Below, piece after piece: positions 1 to 8,239 of a stretch of 64,000 nucleotides of DNA. Positions within the stretch are counted from its first letter, which is position 1, and each line of letters begins with the position of its first letter. The DNA is from Vandammella animalimorsus (lineage in GTDB: Bacteria; Pseudomonadota; Gammaproteobacteria; Burkholderiales; Burkholderiaceae_C), in NCBI RefSeq assembly GCF_002285285.1, contig NZ_NSJF01000004.1:124001-188000 (forward strand), read 5' to 3'. The translations under genes were made by a program, and so were the position numbers. The notes under the pieces were generated by a model. It was not told the origin of the DNA. It made no database searches and worked only from the letters and a program-made list of their open reading frames with translations.

Positions 1-91
1 CAGCCATGCCGCAGCGCACGCCCTGGCAAGGCATCATCGCTCTGGCCCCGACTTTTCTAGGGCCTGTTCACACTATGCAAGGAGACACCGC

Positions 92-1081
92 ATGATCTCT
101 TCCACAACAACAGCTGCCAGCCGCTGGCTGCTGGCCGGCGCTGCGCTGGGCCTGGCCACGCTGGGCCAAGTCTGGGCGCAGGACTATCCAAGCCGTCAAC
201 CCATCACGCTGGTGGTGCCCGCATCCCCCGGCGGCACCACTGATCTGGCCGGCCGCATGCTGGCCCAGCCACTGGGCCAAGTGTTGGGGCAATCCGTGGT
301 GGTCGACAACAAGGCTGGTGGCAGTGGCGCCATTGCTGCCAATCTGGTGCGCCGCGCTGCGGCCGATGGTTACACACTGTTGATGCAGTATTCGGGCTTT
401 CACGTCATCACCCCGCACGTGACCGCAGCGCCGCAATGGCAACAAAGCGACTTCATCCCCGTGGCCAGCGTGCTGGCAGCGCCGCAAATCGTCGTGGTGC
501 GCGCTGATCTGCCGGTCAAGAGCCTGCAGGAGCTCATTGCCTATGCCAAGGCCAACCCAGGCAAGCTCAACTACGCATCCTCTGGCAATGGCTCATTGCA
601 ACACGTCACCGGCATGCAGTTGGAGCAACAGGCCGGCATCCAGATGGTGCATGTGCCTTACAAGGGCACGGGCCCGGCCTTGCAGGACCTGCTGGGCGGC
701 CAGGTGGATCTGACCTTTGGTACAGCACCTCCTTTCGTGCCGCATGTGCAATCGGGCCGCCTGCGGGTACTGGCCGTGACCGGCAGTGAGCGCCTGCCCA
801 GCCTGCCCAATGCGCCGACCACGGCAGAAGCAGGCTACCCAGGCGTGAACGCCTCCTCATGGTTTGGGGTATTCGCGCCAGCGGGCACGCCACAGCCCGT
901 GATCGACAAGCTGGTCGCCAGCATCGAACAGGTAGTGTCCGAACCCACGTTTGCGCAAAGCGCTCTCCAGCAAGGGGCCAAAGCCGATTTCAGCGCCCCC
1001 GCTGCTTTTGCCCAACGGGTACAAAACGATTACGCCGCCTGGGCCGACATCGTCAAATCAGCAAGTATCACGGCCCAGTGA
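92..1081 (+). CDS. Bug-family tripartite tricarboxylate receptor (TctC-like solute-binding protein)
   Basis: This is a 329-residue secreted binding protein of the Bug/TctC family, which captures small carboxylates or aromatic acids in the periplasm. Residues 1-29 form a signal peptide ending after a WAQ motif. The mature protein opens with the family pattern YPSRQPITLVVPASPGGTTD and continues with the VDNKAGGSG block near residue 70 and PYKGTGPALQDLLGG near residue 185. An AAGGAG-like site lies 8 bases before the ATG. No TctA or TctB membrane gene is adjacent, which is usual for the many orphan Bug genes of Burkholderiales. The ligand cannot be inferred. The 91 bases to its left hold no clear gene end. 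Confidence 0.9.
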   Translation: MISSTTTAASRWLLAGAALGLATLGQVWAQDYPSRQPITLVVPASPGGTTDLAGRMLAQPLGQVLGQSVVVDNKAGGSGAIAANLVRRAAADGYTLLMQYSGFHVITPHVTAAPQWQQSDFIPVASVLAAPQIVVVRADLPVKSLQELIAYAKANPGKLNYASSGNGSLQHVTGMQLEQQAGIQMVHVPYKGTGPALQDLLGGQVDLTFGTAPPFVPHVQSGRLRVLAVTGSERLPSLPNAPTTAEAGYPGVNASSWFGVFAPAGTPQPVIDKLVASIEQVVSEPTFAQSALQQGAKADFSAPAAFAQRVQNDYAAWADIVKSASITAQ

Positions 1082-1228
1082 CATCAGCGGACAAGGGGTC
1101 AAGCCAGAGCGCCCTATGACGTTGCCAAGGCTTGCCCCCTGCAACAGGGTCAGCTTGCTTCGACAGTCGGCCAGTGCACTGCATTCACAGAGCAGTCACT
1201 CAAGCTGTACCAGCACAGACCAAAAAAC

Positions 1229-1270
1229 GATGGCTTTGGGTGCAAAGACGCACCCAAAGCCATCTTTTTT
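1229..1270. terminator. Bidirectional intrinsic terminator between the Bug gene and pilD
   Basis: A perfect 15-bp stem (1229-1243 with 1250-1264) around a 6-base loop has an A-run on its left and a run of T on its right at 1265-1270. It can therefore end transcripts arriving from either of the two convergent genes. Confidence 0.85.
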
Positions 1271-1296
1271 CAGGCCATATCCCTGCAAAAAGCCTT

Positions 1297-2175
1297 TTAG
1301 AAACCCAGCAGCCGGTTCAGCCAGCCATTCACACGCTCTGGCGTGCATACCAAAATCAGCAGGCCTGCGCCCCCCAAGAAAGGGCCATAAGGGATATAGC
1401 CACCTTCACGCAGGCCTTGACGCGCTTTGAGCACCAAGCCCACCACAGCGCCCAACAAGGACGAGGCCAGCACAATGGGCAACACCGCTCCAGCCCCCAG
1501 CCAAGCACCCATGGCAGCCAGCAGCTTGAAGTCGCCGTGGCCCATCCCCTCTTTCTTGGTCACCAGCTTAAACAACATGGCGACCGACCAAAGCGACAAA
1601 TACCCCACTGCCGCCCCAAGCACCGATTGACGCAGCGGCACGGCAATCAGCCCCACCCAAGATGCCATCAATCCCGCCCACAACAATGGCAGCGTCAGGG
1701 TGTCTGGCAGTAAGGTTGTGTCCCAGTCGATCAGGATCAGCGCAATCAAGACTGCACAGAAAAACGCCCAGGCCGCAGCCGTCCAGCTCATGCCCCATTG
1801 ATGGCCACAAAATGCAAACGCAGCCGCCGTCGCCAGCTCTACCAGTGGATAACGCAGACCAATCGGTGTCTGGCATGCCTTGCAACGCCCGCGCAGCACT
1901 AAATAGCTCAGCACCGGAACATTTTCCAGTGCAGAAACAGGGTGTCCGCAAGCCCGGCAACGCGAACGCGGCGTCACCAGATTGAATGGCGTCGTCTCCC
2001 CAGCAGCATCATCGGGCAACTCAATTCCCTGCTCGCGCAGAAAAGCCACGCTGTCATGCCGCCAGGCACGCTGCAGCATGACAGGCAGTCGGTACACCAC
2101 CACATTGAGAAAACTGCCGATGAGCAAACCCAGCAGGGCAAAAATCAGTGCCGCCGCCCAAGCATCCAAAGCCAT
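1297..2175 (-). CDS. pilD: Prepilin peptidase / N-methyltransferase PilD (A24 family)
   Basis: PilD is the inner-membrane aspartic protease that cleaves and N-methylates type IV prepilins. The protein (292 aa) starts with the family signature GSFLNVVVYRLP. It has two CxxC pairs of the cytoplasmic zinc loop (CRACGH and CKACQT) and both catalytic aspartates, in LIDWDTTLLPD and GHGDFK. About eight hydrophobic segments follow the usual topology. The ATG at 2175 overlaps the pilC stop by one base; an in-frame TTG lies one codon upstream. It is the last gene of a pilB-pilC-pilD operon. The coaE gene that often follows it in beta-proteobacteria is not here but about 14 kb away. Confidence 0.95.
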   Translation of the reverse strand: MALDAWAAALIFALLGLLIGSFLNVVVYRLPVMLQRAWRHDSVAFLREQGIELPDDAAGETTPFNLVTPRSRCRACGHPVSALENVPVLSYLVLRGRCKACQTPIGLRYPLVELATAAAFAFCGHQWGMSWTAAAWAFFCAVLIALILIDWDTTLLPDTLTLPLLWAGLMASWVGLIAVPLRQSVLGAAVGYLSLWSVAMLFKLVTKKEGMGHGDFKLLAAMGAWLGAGAVLPIVLASSLLGAVVGLVLKARQGLREGGYIPYGPFLGGAGLLILVCTPERVNGWLNRLLGF

Positions 2176-3416
2176 CAAACCACCTGCCCCAGCTTGAAGA
2201 TTGGCAAATACATGGCCACCACAATGCCGCCAATCAAGGTACCCAGCACCACGATGATGATGGGTTCCATCAAAGAGGACAGGCCCTCCACCTTGGTGTC
2301 CACCTCGGCCTCGTAATAATCGGCCGCCTTGGACAGCATATGATCCAGCGAGCCCGACTCCTCGCCAATGGCCGTCATTTGCAGCACCATGGACGGGAAC
2401 ACATTGGCGTTCGTCATGGCCGCTGTCAGGCTAGTGCCCGTCGCCACTTCTTTCTGGATATCTTCCGTAGCCTTGCGATACACATAATTACCCGATGCGC
2501 CCCCCACGGCATCCAGCGATTCCACCAGAGGCACCCCAGCCGCAAACATGGTCGACAGTGTGCGAGTCCAGCGCGCAATACTGGACATGTTCACCAGTTC
2601 ACCAAAGATGGGCAGCTTCAGCAAAGTGCGATCGACGAATATCTGCACTTTCTCATTGCGGCGCCAGGCCTGATAGGCGAAATAGCTTCCCGCCCCAATT
2701 ACGATGGCAATCAACCAAAACCATTGCACAACAAAATCACTGATAGCCATCACAATCAGGGTTGGAGCCGGCAAATCGGCACCAAAATTGGTGAAAACTT
2801 CCTTGAAAGCCGGAATCACCCAAATCATGATCACCGTCAACACCACTGCTGCGACCACCAGCACTGCTATAGGGTACATCAGCGCTGATTTCACCTTGGA
2901 TTTGACCGCCTCCATCTTTTCCATGTAGGTAGCCAAACGATCGAGCAGATCTTCGAGAATACCTGCTGCCTCACCTGCCTCCACCAAGTTGCAGTAGAGA
3001 TTATCAAAATAAAGAGGATATTTTCTGAATGCCGCACTCAGCGGGCTACCACTTTCCACATCAGCCTTGATGTTGTTGAGCAGACGAGTGACATTGGGAT
3101 TGGGGTTGCCTCTCGCCACAATATCGAAGGACTGCAGCAGCGGCACGCCAGCGCGCATCATGGTAGCCAATTGACGTGTGAAAACAGCAATATCACGGCC
3201 CTTGATCTTCTTGCCGGATTTCATGCGGCGCTTCTTGATCTTGGTCGCAAAAATCCCTTGACGACGCAAGGTGGCTCTCACCTGGTTCTCACCTGCGGCC
3301 GTCATCTCCCCGCGCACCAAGCGGGCATTGCGATCCTTGCCCTCCCATTCATAAAGAAATGTCTTGGTAGCGTTTTTGGTTTTTCCCTTGCTTGCTGCCG
3401 CAGTAGTGGTTGCCAT
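2175..3416 (-). CDS. pilC: Type IV pilus inner-membrane platform protein PilC
   Basis: PilC (413 aa) is the polytopic platform on which the PilB and PilT motors act during pilus extension and retraction. Two copies of the T2SSF/GspF fold are visible: the first around residues 75-200 (FTRQLATMMRAGVPLLQSFD and the EAGEAAGILEDLLDRLA block) and the second around residues 280-400 (WTRTLSTMFAAGVPLVESLD and GEESGSLDHMLSKAADYY). Three long hydrophobic helices separate and end them. The first 20 residues are Ala/Thr/Lys-rich. It lies between pilB, 30 bases upstream, and pilD, with which it overlaps. Confidence 0.96.
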   Translation of the reverse strand: MATTTAAASKGKTKNATKTFLYEWEGKDRNARLVRGEMTAAGENQVRATLRRQGIFATKIKKRRMKSGKKIKGRDIAVFTRQLATMMRAGVPLLQSFDIVARGNPNPNVTRLLNNIKADVESGSPLSAAFRKYPLYFDNLYCNLVEAGEAAGILEDLLDRLATYMEKMEAVKSKVKSALMYPIAVLVVAAVVLTVIMIWVIPAFKEVFTNFGADLPAPTLIVMAISDFVVQWFWLIAIVIGAGSYFAYQAWRRNEKVQIFVDRTLLKLPIFGELVNMSSIARWTRTLSTMFAAGVPLVESLDAVGGASGNYVYRKATEDIQKEVATGTSLTAAMTNANVFPSMVLQMTAIGEESGSLDHMLSKAADYYEAEVDTKVEGLSSLMEPIIIVVLGTLIGGIVVAMYLPIFKLGQVV

Positions 3417-3446
3417 GATTTCTAGCCCTCGTTGTTATGCAGAGAA

Positions 3447-5177
3447 TTATTCGTTGGTCACAGCCAGCACTTCTTCCAAGGAAGTCACGCCCAGCTTGAC
3501 TTTTTGCAGCCCTGACTGGCGAAGTGTGCGCACGCCTTCTTTTTCAGCCTGCTCCTGAATTTCGATTGCGGAACCATCATTGAGGATAATGCGCTGGATT
3601 TCCTCACTGATGGGCATCACCTGATAAATACCCACTCGACCTTTGTAGCCGTTGTTGCACGCCGAGCAACCCACTGGCTTATAAGGGACCCAGGAGCCAT
3701 CCAGATCATCGTAATTAAAGCCCGCATCGATCAAAGCATCCACTGGGATATCGGTCTCTTCCTTGCACTGATTACAAAGACGACGCGCCAGGCGCTGCGC
3801 AGTGATCAGAATCACGCTGGAAGCAATATTGAAAGGAGCAATCCCCATGTTGCGCAAGCGAGTCAATGTGGTCGGGGCATCGTTGGTGTGCAGCGTGGAC
3901 AAAACCAAATGCCCAGTTTGGGCGGCCTTGATGGCGATGTCCGCCGTTTCCAGATCACGGATCTCACCCACCATGATGATGTCGGGATCCTGGCGCAAAA
4001 ACGATTTCAGGGCTGCAGCAAACGTCAAGCCAGCCTTTTCATTGACGTTGACCTGATTCACGCCCGGCAGGTTGATTTCCGAGGGGTCCTCAGCCGTGGA
4101 AATATTCACCCCTGGTTTGTTCAACAGATTCAGACAGGTGTACAAGGACACCGTTTTACCCGAGCCCGTTGGCCCAGTCACCAGCACCATGCCATATGGA
4201 CGCTCAATGGCCGTGAGCAGACGCTCCTTCTCAATCGGTTCGTAGCCCAGCGCATCAATACCAATTTTTGCATTACTGGAATCCAGAATACGAATGACGA
4301 TTTTCTCGCCAAACAATGTAGGCAAAGTACTGACACGAAAATCGATGGATTTTCCGCCAATGCGCATTTTGGTGCGACCATCCTGCGGGATGCGTTTCTC
4401 GGCGATATCCAATCGGGAGATCACTTTAATTCGAGATGCCAGGCGCTCCTTGATGGAAACAGGCGGTGCAGCATATTCACGCAACTCACCGTCAATGCGA
4501 AAACGCACACGATAATTGAATTCATACGGCTCGAAATGCAAGTCTGAAGCCCCCAGACGGTAGGCATCAATGATCATTTTCTGCAAAAACCGCACCACCG
4601 GCGCATCATCGGCATCGCTGGAGGCATCGCCAGCGTCATCATCTGACACCTCCTCTACGATGCCATCGAGCTCATCGAACTGGAAATCCGAAGACTGCCC
4701 ATCGAGGGCATTGGCCTTGGCCAGCTCATCGAGCAAGGCTGCGACCTTGTCGTGCGCCGCCACCAGCCACTCGATGGAGGCCTGGGTGGCAAACTTCAGC
4801 TTCTCCGCCGTATCGCGATTGCTGGGGTCGGCGCTGGCGACGATCAGCCGGTTCTGGCGCTTGCCCAGCACAACCACTTTGTAGGACAGGCATAGCTTCA
4901 AATCCAACAGATCGGCTGGCAAACGCATGGCATCGACAGCTCCCAGGTCGATGTAGGGCACGGCAAAAACATCCGAAATGGTTTTGGCCGCCTGTGTAGC
5001 GGACAGGACATTGCCTTCGACCAATGCGCTGAGAAAGTCCCGCCCTTCGTTGCGAGCCCGCTGCAGCGTGGCATCCACCTGCTCCTGCGTCAGCTGCTTG
5101 GCAACCAGAAATGCCCTGGCAACGCTGGGCACGACCAGTTCGGCAGTGGCTTTTTTGGTGAGATCTTCAGTGGCCAT
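3447..5177 (-). CDS. pilB: Type IV pilus extension ATPase PilB
   Basis: PilB (576 aa) is the hexameric cytoplasmic ATPase that powers pilin polymerisation. An N-terminal MshEN-type domain covers about residues 1-150. An acidic linker rich in Asp and Ser follows, around residues 170-192. The ATPase core carries Walker A GPTGSGKT, the Asp box with EDPSE, Walker B IIMVGEIRDLETA and the His box STLHTNDAPTTLTRL. Two CxxC pairs (CNQC and CSAC) form the zinc site typical of PilB/GspE. It is the first gene of the pilBCD operon. The 330 bases upstream probably hold the promoter, but I see no decisive motif. Confidence 0.97.
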   Translation of the reverse strand: MATEDLTKKATAELVVPSVARAFLVAKQLTQEQVDATLQRARNEGRDFLSALVEGNVLSATQAAKTISDVFAVPYIDLGAVDAMRLPADLLDLKLCLSYKVVVLGKRQNRLIVASADPSNRDTAEKLKFATQASIEWLVAAHDKVAALLDELAKANALDGQSSDFQFDELDGIVEEVSDDDAGDASSDADDAPVVRFLQKMIIDAYRLGASDLHFEPYEFNYRVRFRIDGELREYAAPPVSIKERLASRIKVISRLDIAEKRIPQDGRTKMRIGGKSIDFRVSTLPTLFGEKIVIRILDSSNAKIGIDALGYEPIEKERLLTAIERPYGMVLVTGPTGSGKTVSLYTCLNLLNKPGVNISTAEDPSEINLPGVNQVNVNEKAGLTFAAALKSFLRQDPDIIMVGEIRDLETADIAIKAAQTGHLVLSTLHTNDAPTTLTRLRNMGIAPFNIASSVILITAQRLARRLCNQCKEETDIPVDALIDAGFNYDDLDGSWVPYKPVGCSACNNGYKGRVGIYQVMPISEEIQRIILNDGSAIEIQEQAEKEGVRTLRQSGLQKVKLGVTSLEEVLAVTNE

Positions 5178-5509
5178 TTGTCAGCGACACGGTGTGGGGT
5201 TTGAAAGTGAAAATGCGGCAGCAACAAGCACATTAGCTTGTGCAGTGTATCGGATTTCTGTACAAGTGGTTACGTTTATTCCAGGGTAATCCCCAGTAAA
5301 CGTTAACTATTCCTATCCTGTTGTTTTTCAGCAGGTTTGCCCATCTGTTCATCAGACTGATGAACGCATGTTGTGCGCTTGATCGGCCCATGGGCCAGTA
5401 AAGAAGCCATCACCGCCAAGCAGCCACAATCAAGACAGCGCATACAGTCCAGAGGACCTGCCTACACTAGAGCGTGTTGCCGACCGTCACCCATACGCCT
5501 ACCTTTCAT
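5178..5509. other. Divergent intergenic region between pilB and the M23 peptidase gene
   Basis: This stretch must contain promoters for both flanking genes, but no strong sigma-70 or sigma-54 pair stands out. It holds a short inverted repeat, ACAAGC/GCTTGT, near 5224-5241. At 5467-5480 it also has a CTAGAGCGTGTT tag that matches the ends of the 208-bp element at 13527-13734. Confidence 0.5.
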
Positions 5510-6427
5510 ATGCTGCTCCTGCGCCACATCCCCTCATTGATTCCTCGCTTGCAGCGCTACGCTGTCGCCGCCCCGCCACGCCCGCGCCGCTGGCTCACTG
5601 CCTGGCTGCTTGCAGTGCCACTATTGGGCGGCGCAGCGCTGGCGCAAACGCCTTCCACAGCCACAGGCACAGGGGTGCTGCGCTTTCCCGCCAGCGTTCA
5701 GCAAGGCTCCATGGTGATTGGGCGCGTGCCAGTTGACAGCCATGTGCAATACCGGGGCCGGGTGTTGCGTACGACCGGCTATGGCACGGTCGTATTCGGC
5801 GTGGGCCGCAATGAGCCAGGCCCAGCGATTGTGCAGGTGCGAACGCCCGACGGCCGCCAGCTGACGGCCACGGTCCAGGTCACGCCGCGCGACTGGCCCA
5901 CTGAATACGTCAAGGGCGTGCCGCCCAAAACGGCCAGCCCAAAGGGGGAGCTTGCCGAGCGCATCAAACGCGAGCAGGCCCAGGTCACTGCCGCGCGCCA
6001 ACGTGACGACGACCGCGCTGACTTTGCCCAGCCCTTCATCTGGCCCGTCAAGGGGCGCATCAGCGGGCGCTTCGGCAATGCGCGCGTCTACAACGGCATT
6101 CCCAGTGGCAGCGGTCACTCGGGCATGGACATCGCCGCCCCCACCGGCACACCGGTCAAAGCGCCCGCTGGCGGTATTGTCACCTTTGCCAACCCCAATC
6201 TGTTTCTGACTGGCGGCACGCTGCTCATCGACCATGGCTTTGGCATCAGCTCCAATTTCCTGCACCTCTCGCGTATCGACGTGCAGGTCGGCCAGCGCGT
6301 CGAACAAGGGCAGATCATCGCCGCCGTCGGCGCCACCGGGCGCGCCACCGGGCCGCATCTGCACTGGGGCATGAACTGGTTCGACGTGCGCCTGGATCCG
6401 CTCTTGGTACTGGAGCGCAAACCGTAA
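5510..6427 (+). CDS. M23-family peptidoglycan peptidase (LysM-less)
   Basis: This is a 305-residue exported metallopeptidase of the M23 (lysostaphin/LytM) family, expected to cut or regulate cell-wall crosslinks. An Arg-rich stretch followed by a hydrophobic segment and an ALAQ cleavage site (about residues 27-48) is the export signal. The middle domain resembles the all-beta region found before the catalytic domain in beta-proteobacterial homologues. The catalytic domain shows the zinc ligands in HSGMD and HLHWG. I chose the ATG at 5510; a GTG at 5474 is in frame but sits inside a repeat tag. The stop overlaps the rimI start (TAATG). Confidence 0.88.
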   Translation: MLLLRHIPSLIPRLQRYAVAAPPRPRRWLTAWLLAVPLLGGAALAQTPSTATGTGVLRFPASVQQGSMVIGRVPVDSHVQYRGRVLRTTGYGTVVFGVGRNEPGPAIVQVRTPDGRQLTATVQVTPRDWPTEYVKGVPPKTASPKGELAERIKREQAQVTAARQRDDDRADFAQPFIWPVKGRISGRFGNARVYNGIPSGSGHSGMDIAAPTGTPVKAPAGGIVTFANPNLFLTGGTLLIDHGFGISSNFLHLSRIDVQVGQRVEQGQIIAAVGATGRATGPHLHWGMNWFDVRLDPLLVLERKP

Positions 6428-6951
6428 TGCCCTCTGCCGCCACAGACCCCATGACCACCCCCTCGCCAGTGGCCGACTGCCACTGGCGCGCCATGGCCCT
6501 AGACGATCTGGATGCCGTACTGCCCATCGAAGAGGCCAGTCACAGCCATCCCTGGAGCCGAGGCAACTTCGCAGACTCCATCACTGCAGGTTTTTTCATG
6601 CCTTGCCTGTGGCAAGAGCAGCGCCTGCTGGGCTATCTGGTGGCCATGCCTGGGGTGGACGAGGCCCACCTGCTCAACATCACCGTTGCCCCAGCCTGCC
6701 GCGGCATGGGACTGGGCCAATTGCTGCTGCAGGCGCTGGAATTCTGGGCGCTGAAACAGCAGGCCACCCAGCTGTGGCTGGAAGTGCGACAAAGCAATGC
6801 CCGCGCCCAGGACGTTTATGTGGCGGCCGGCTACCAGACCATCGCCGTGCGCAAGCACTATTACCCGCTCGACGGCCAGCAGCGCGAGCACGCCATCGTG
6901 ATGTGCAAGTCCTTGGCCATTGCGCCCGCCGCTGCGGCTGGATGCGATTGA
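6427..6951 (+). CDS. rimI: Ribosomal protein S18 alanine N-acetyltransferase RimI
   Basis: RimI (174 aa) is a GNAT acetyltransferase that acetylates the N-terminal alanine of ribosomal protein S18. The acetyl-CoA binding loop is visible as VAPACRGMGLGQLLLQ near residue 90, followed by LEVRQSNARAQDVYVAAGY, the usual RimI block. The ATG overlaps the stop of the M23 gene. A second in-frame ATG eight codons in could also be used. In related genomes rimI often sits between tsaB and a family-4 uracil-DNA glycosylase gene; here tsaB is replaced by the M23 peptidase but the glycosylase-like gene follows. Confidence 0.93.
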   Translation: MPSAATDPMTTPSPVADCHWRAMALDDLDAVLPIEEASHSHPWSRGNFADSITAGFFMPCLWQEQRLLGYLVAMPGVDEAHLLNITVAPACRGMGLGQLLLQALEFWALKQQATQLWLEVRQSNARAQDVYVAAGYQTIAVRKHYYPLDGQQREHAIVMCKSLAIAPAAAAGCD

Positions 6952-6972
6952 GCAGCGCTTCGCCAAGACTTG

Positions 6973-7092
6973 GGGCCTGCTCAAAGGCTAGGCCGGAGCG
7001 AGCAAGAAGTGGTTTGAGATAGGCTTTGCGGGCGCTGCAAACCACCCCCAATCCGCTTCATTGCCTGCCATGCAGAGCCTTCGAACAGGCTC
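6973..7092 (+). repeat. MITE-like dispersed element, copy A
   Basis: This 120-bp non-coding element has imperfect terminal inverted repeats: the first and last 16 bases agree at 13 positions when one is reversed. Its right-hand 50 bases align well with 19140-19193 and with the complement of 23142-23195, so it is one of three copies of a family. Short ORFs through it are artefacts. Confidence 0.65.
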
Positions 7093-7153
7093 TTACAATC
7101 ACCGCCAGCTTCAGCCGCCCTGCCCCATTGCTCCTTTTCCTTTGCTCTAGGCC

Positions 7154-7981
7154 ATGCTCAGCCGCTCCGACAGCGCCAGCCCCCCCTGGCTGGATGCCCG
7201 ACGCCACGCCATGCTGCAGGCCATGGGGGCCGATCCATGGTGGCTCGGGCCGGCACCGCATGCGCCTACAACAGATCGCCCCCCGGCAAATGCCGTTCCG
7301 CACAGGCCCAGCGACATGCCTGCGGCCGCTGCTGAACCGACCATGGCCGCGCGCAATCGACCCACGGCGCCGGGTAATGCCCCTCACGGCGCACTGTCCG
7401 GCCCCACTCGCCCAGGCCGTCCCCCTCTTGCGCGGGCTACCGCAGCGCCCCAAGCCCGGCCTCCGGCCACGGCCTCTGCCAGCCCCCTAAGCACCACAGT
7501 GCTGACGCCTGCTGCGCCACTGTTCCCGCCCGAAAGCCACCAAGCCGTCCATGCCAGCAACTGCCTGCTGGTCGTGGACGATTTGCGCCCACTAGGGCCT
7601 GAGCACGACGCCGCGCTACTGCTGCTACACAACATGGTGCGCGCCATGGGCCTGGCGCACAGCCCAGGGCTGTGGTGCAGCTGGGCGCAGCGCCCTGCAG
7701 ACGACCAGCCCCGGCAGGGGCAAGACTGGTCCCTTCAGGCCTGGCTGGCGCAGCAGCGCCCGGCCCTCATCCTGGCCCTGGGCCGCGACAGCGCCCAGCA
7801 CCTGCTGGGCGAATCACTGCCGCTGGGGGCGCTGCGCAAAACCCAACACCAGTTCGGCGGCACGGCATTGGTGGTCAGCTACAGCCCTGCCTACCTGCTG
7901 CGCGCCGCCCACGCCAAGCGCGATGCCTGGCGCGATCTGCAAGGCGCCATGCAACTGCTGCAGACACAGGAGCCGAGCTAA
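7154..7981 (+). CDS. Uracil-DNA-glycosylase superfamily protein, degenerate active site
   Basis: This 275-residue protein has a Pro/Ala-rich N-terminal third with no visible domain. A C-terminal region (about residues 155-270) resembles family-4 uracil-DNA glycosylases: a LLHNMVRAMGL helix, LILALGRDSAQHLLG, and YSPAYLLRAAHAKRDAWRDLQ at the position of the HPAYLLR motif. The GEAPG uracil-binding motif expected near residue 140 is replaced by VVDDLRPLG, and the Fe-S cysteine set is absent. It may have lost glycosylase activity. Its place after rimI matches the position of this family in related genomes. Confidence 0.75.
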   Translation: MLSRSDSASPPWLDARRHAMLQAMGADPWWLGPAPHAPTTDRPPANAVPHRPSDMPAAAAEPTMAARNRPTAPGNAPHGALSGPTRPGRPPLARATAAPQARPPATASASPLSTTVLTPAAPLFPPESHQAVHASNCLLVVDDLRPLGPEHDAALLLLHNMVRAMGLAHSPGLWCSWAQRPADDQPRQGQDWSLQAWLAQQRPALILALGRDSAQHLLGESLPLGALRKTQHQFGGTALVVSYSPAYLLRAAHAKRDAWRDLQGAMQLLQTQEPS

Positions 7982-7996
7982 GGGGCCTGCCTCCAG

Positions 7997-8005
7997 TGCC
8001 ATAAT
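7997..8005 (+). promoter_or_regulatory. Candidate extended -10 promoter for the corA leader
   Basis: The sequence TGCCATAAT fits an extended -10 element. It lies about 235 bases before the corA ATG, so a transcript from it would contain the short upstream ORF and stem described next. No good -35 is visible, so this is weak. Confidence 0.35.
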
Positions 8006-8089
8006 TGCCTGTTGCAGCGCAACACCCTTTGCCATGGCATGTGTCGCAAACCCATGCCGTTTTGTAGCGCCATTGAATTGGAGTCCTCG

Positions 8090-8113
8090 ATGGAAGCCGA
8101 CCCGAGTCGCTAG
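8090..8113 (+). CDS. Seven-codon upstream ORF in the corA leader (MEADPSR)
   Basis: An ATG preceded by a TTGGAG ribosome site at 7-base spacing opens a 7-codon ORF ending in TAG at 8111-8113. The peptide has the acidic/proline pattern EADP. In enterobacteria, short leader peptides with runs of acidic residues and prolines (mgtL) sense Mg2+ through ribosome destabilisation, and corA has its own leader ORF (corL). The stop touches the first base of a perfect 12-bp stem, so a ribosome at the end of this ORF would mask the left arm. The function is inferred from position and composition only. Confidence 0.45.
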   Translation: MEADPSR

Positions 8114-8180
8114 CTTTCAGCGCCCAGGCCGTGCCTGTCCGGGAAATTGCCCGGGGGCCATGGTGGCAGGCGCTGAAAGC
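8113..8180 (+). promoter_or_regulatory. Structured RNA element in the corA 5' leader
   Basis: A perfect 12-bp stem (8113-8124 with 8169-8180) closes a 44-base interior. Inside are at least two further pairings: a CCGGG/CCCGG hairpin around 8138-8153 and TGCC/GGCA at 8132-8135 with 8165-8168. The corA start is 59 bases downstream. I do not recognise it as a named riboswitch class. Confidence 0.55.
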
Positions 8181-8239
8181 CGCCCCAGCCCCTCTTCGCC
8201 CCTTTCCCGCAACCCGTCACGCCGCAATGGAGCGCCCCG

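Noticed and set aside
1-91. End of an upstream gene on the plus strand
   Set aside because: Short frames end at 60 or run into the Bug start, but the fragment has no recognisable protein tail.
8113-8180. corA leader as a known Mg2+ riboswitch (M-box or mgtA type)
   Set aside because: The size and pairing pattern do not match those classes as I know them, so I report it only as an unclassified structured leader.
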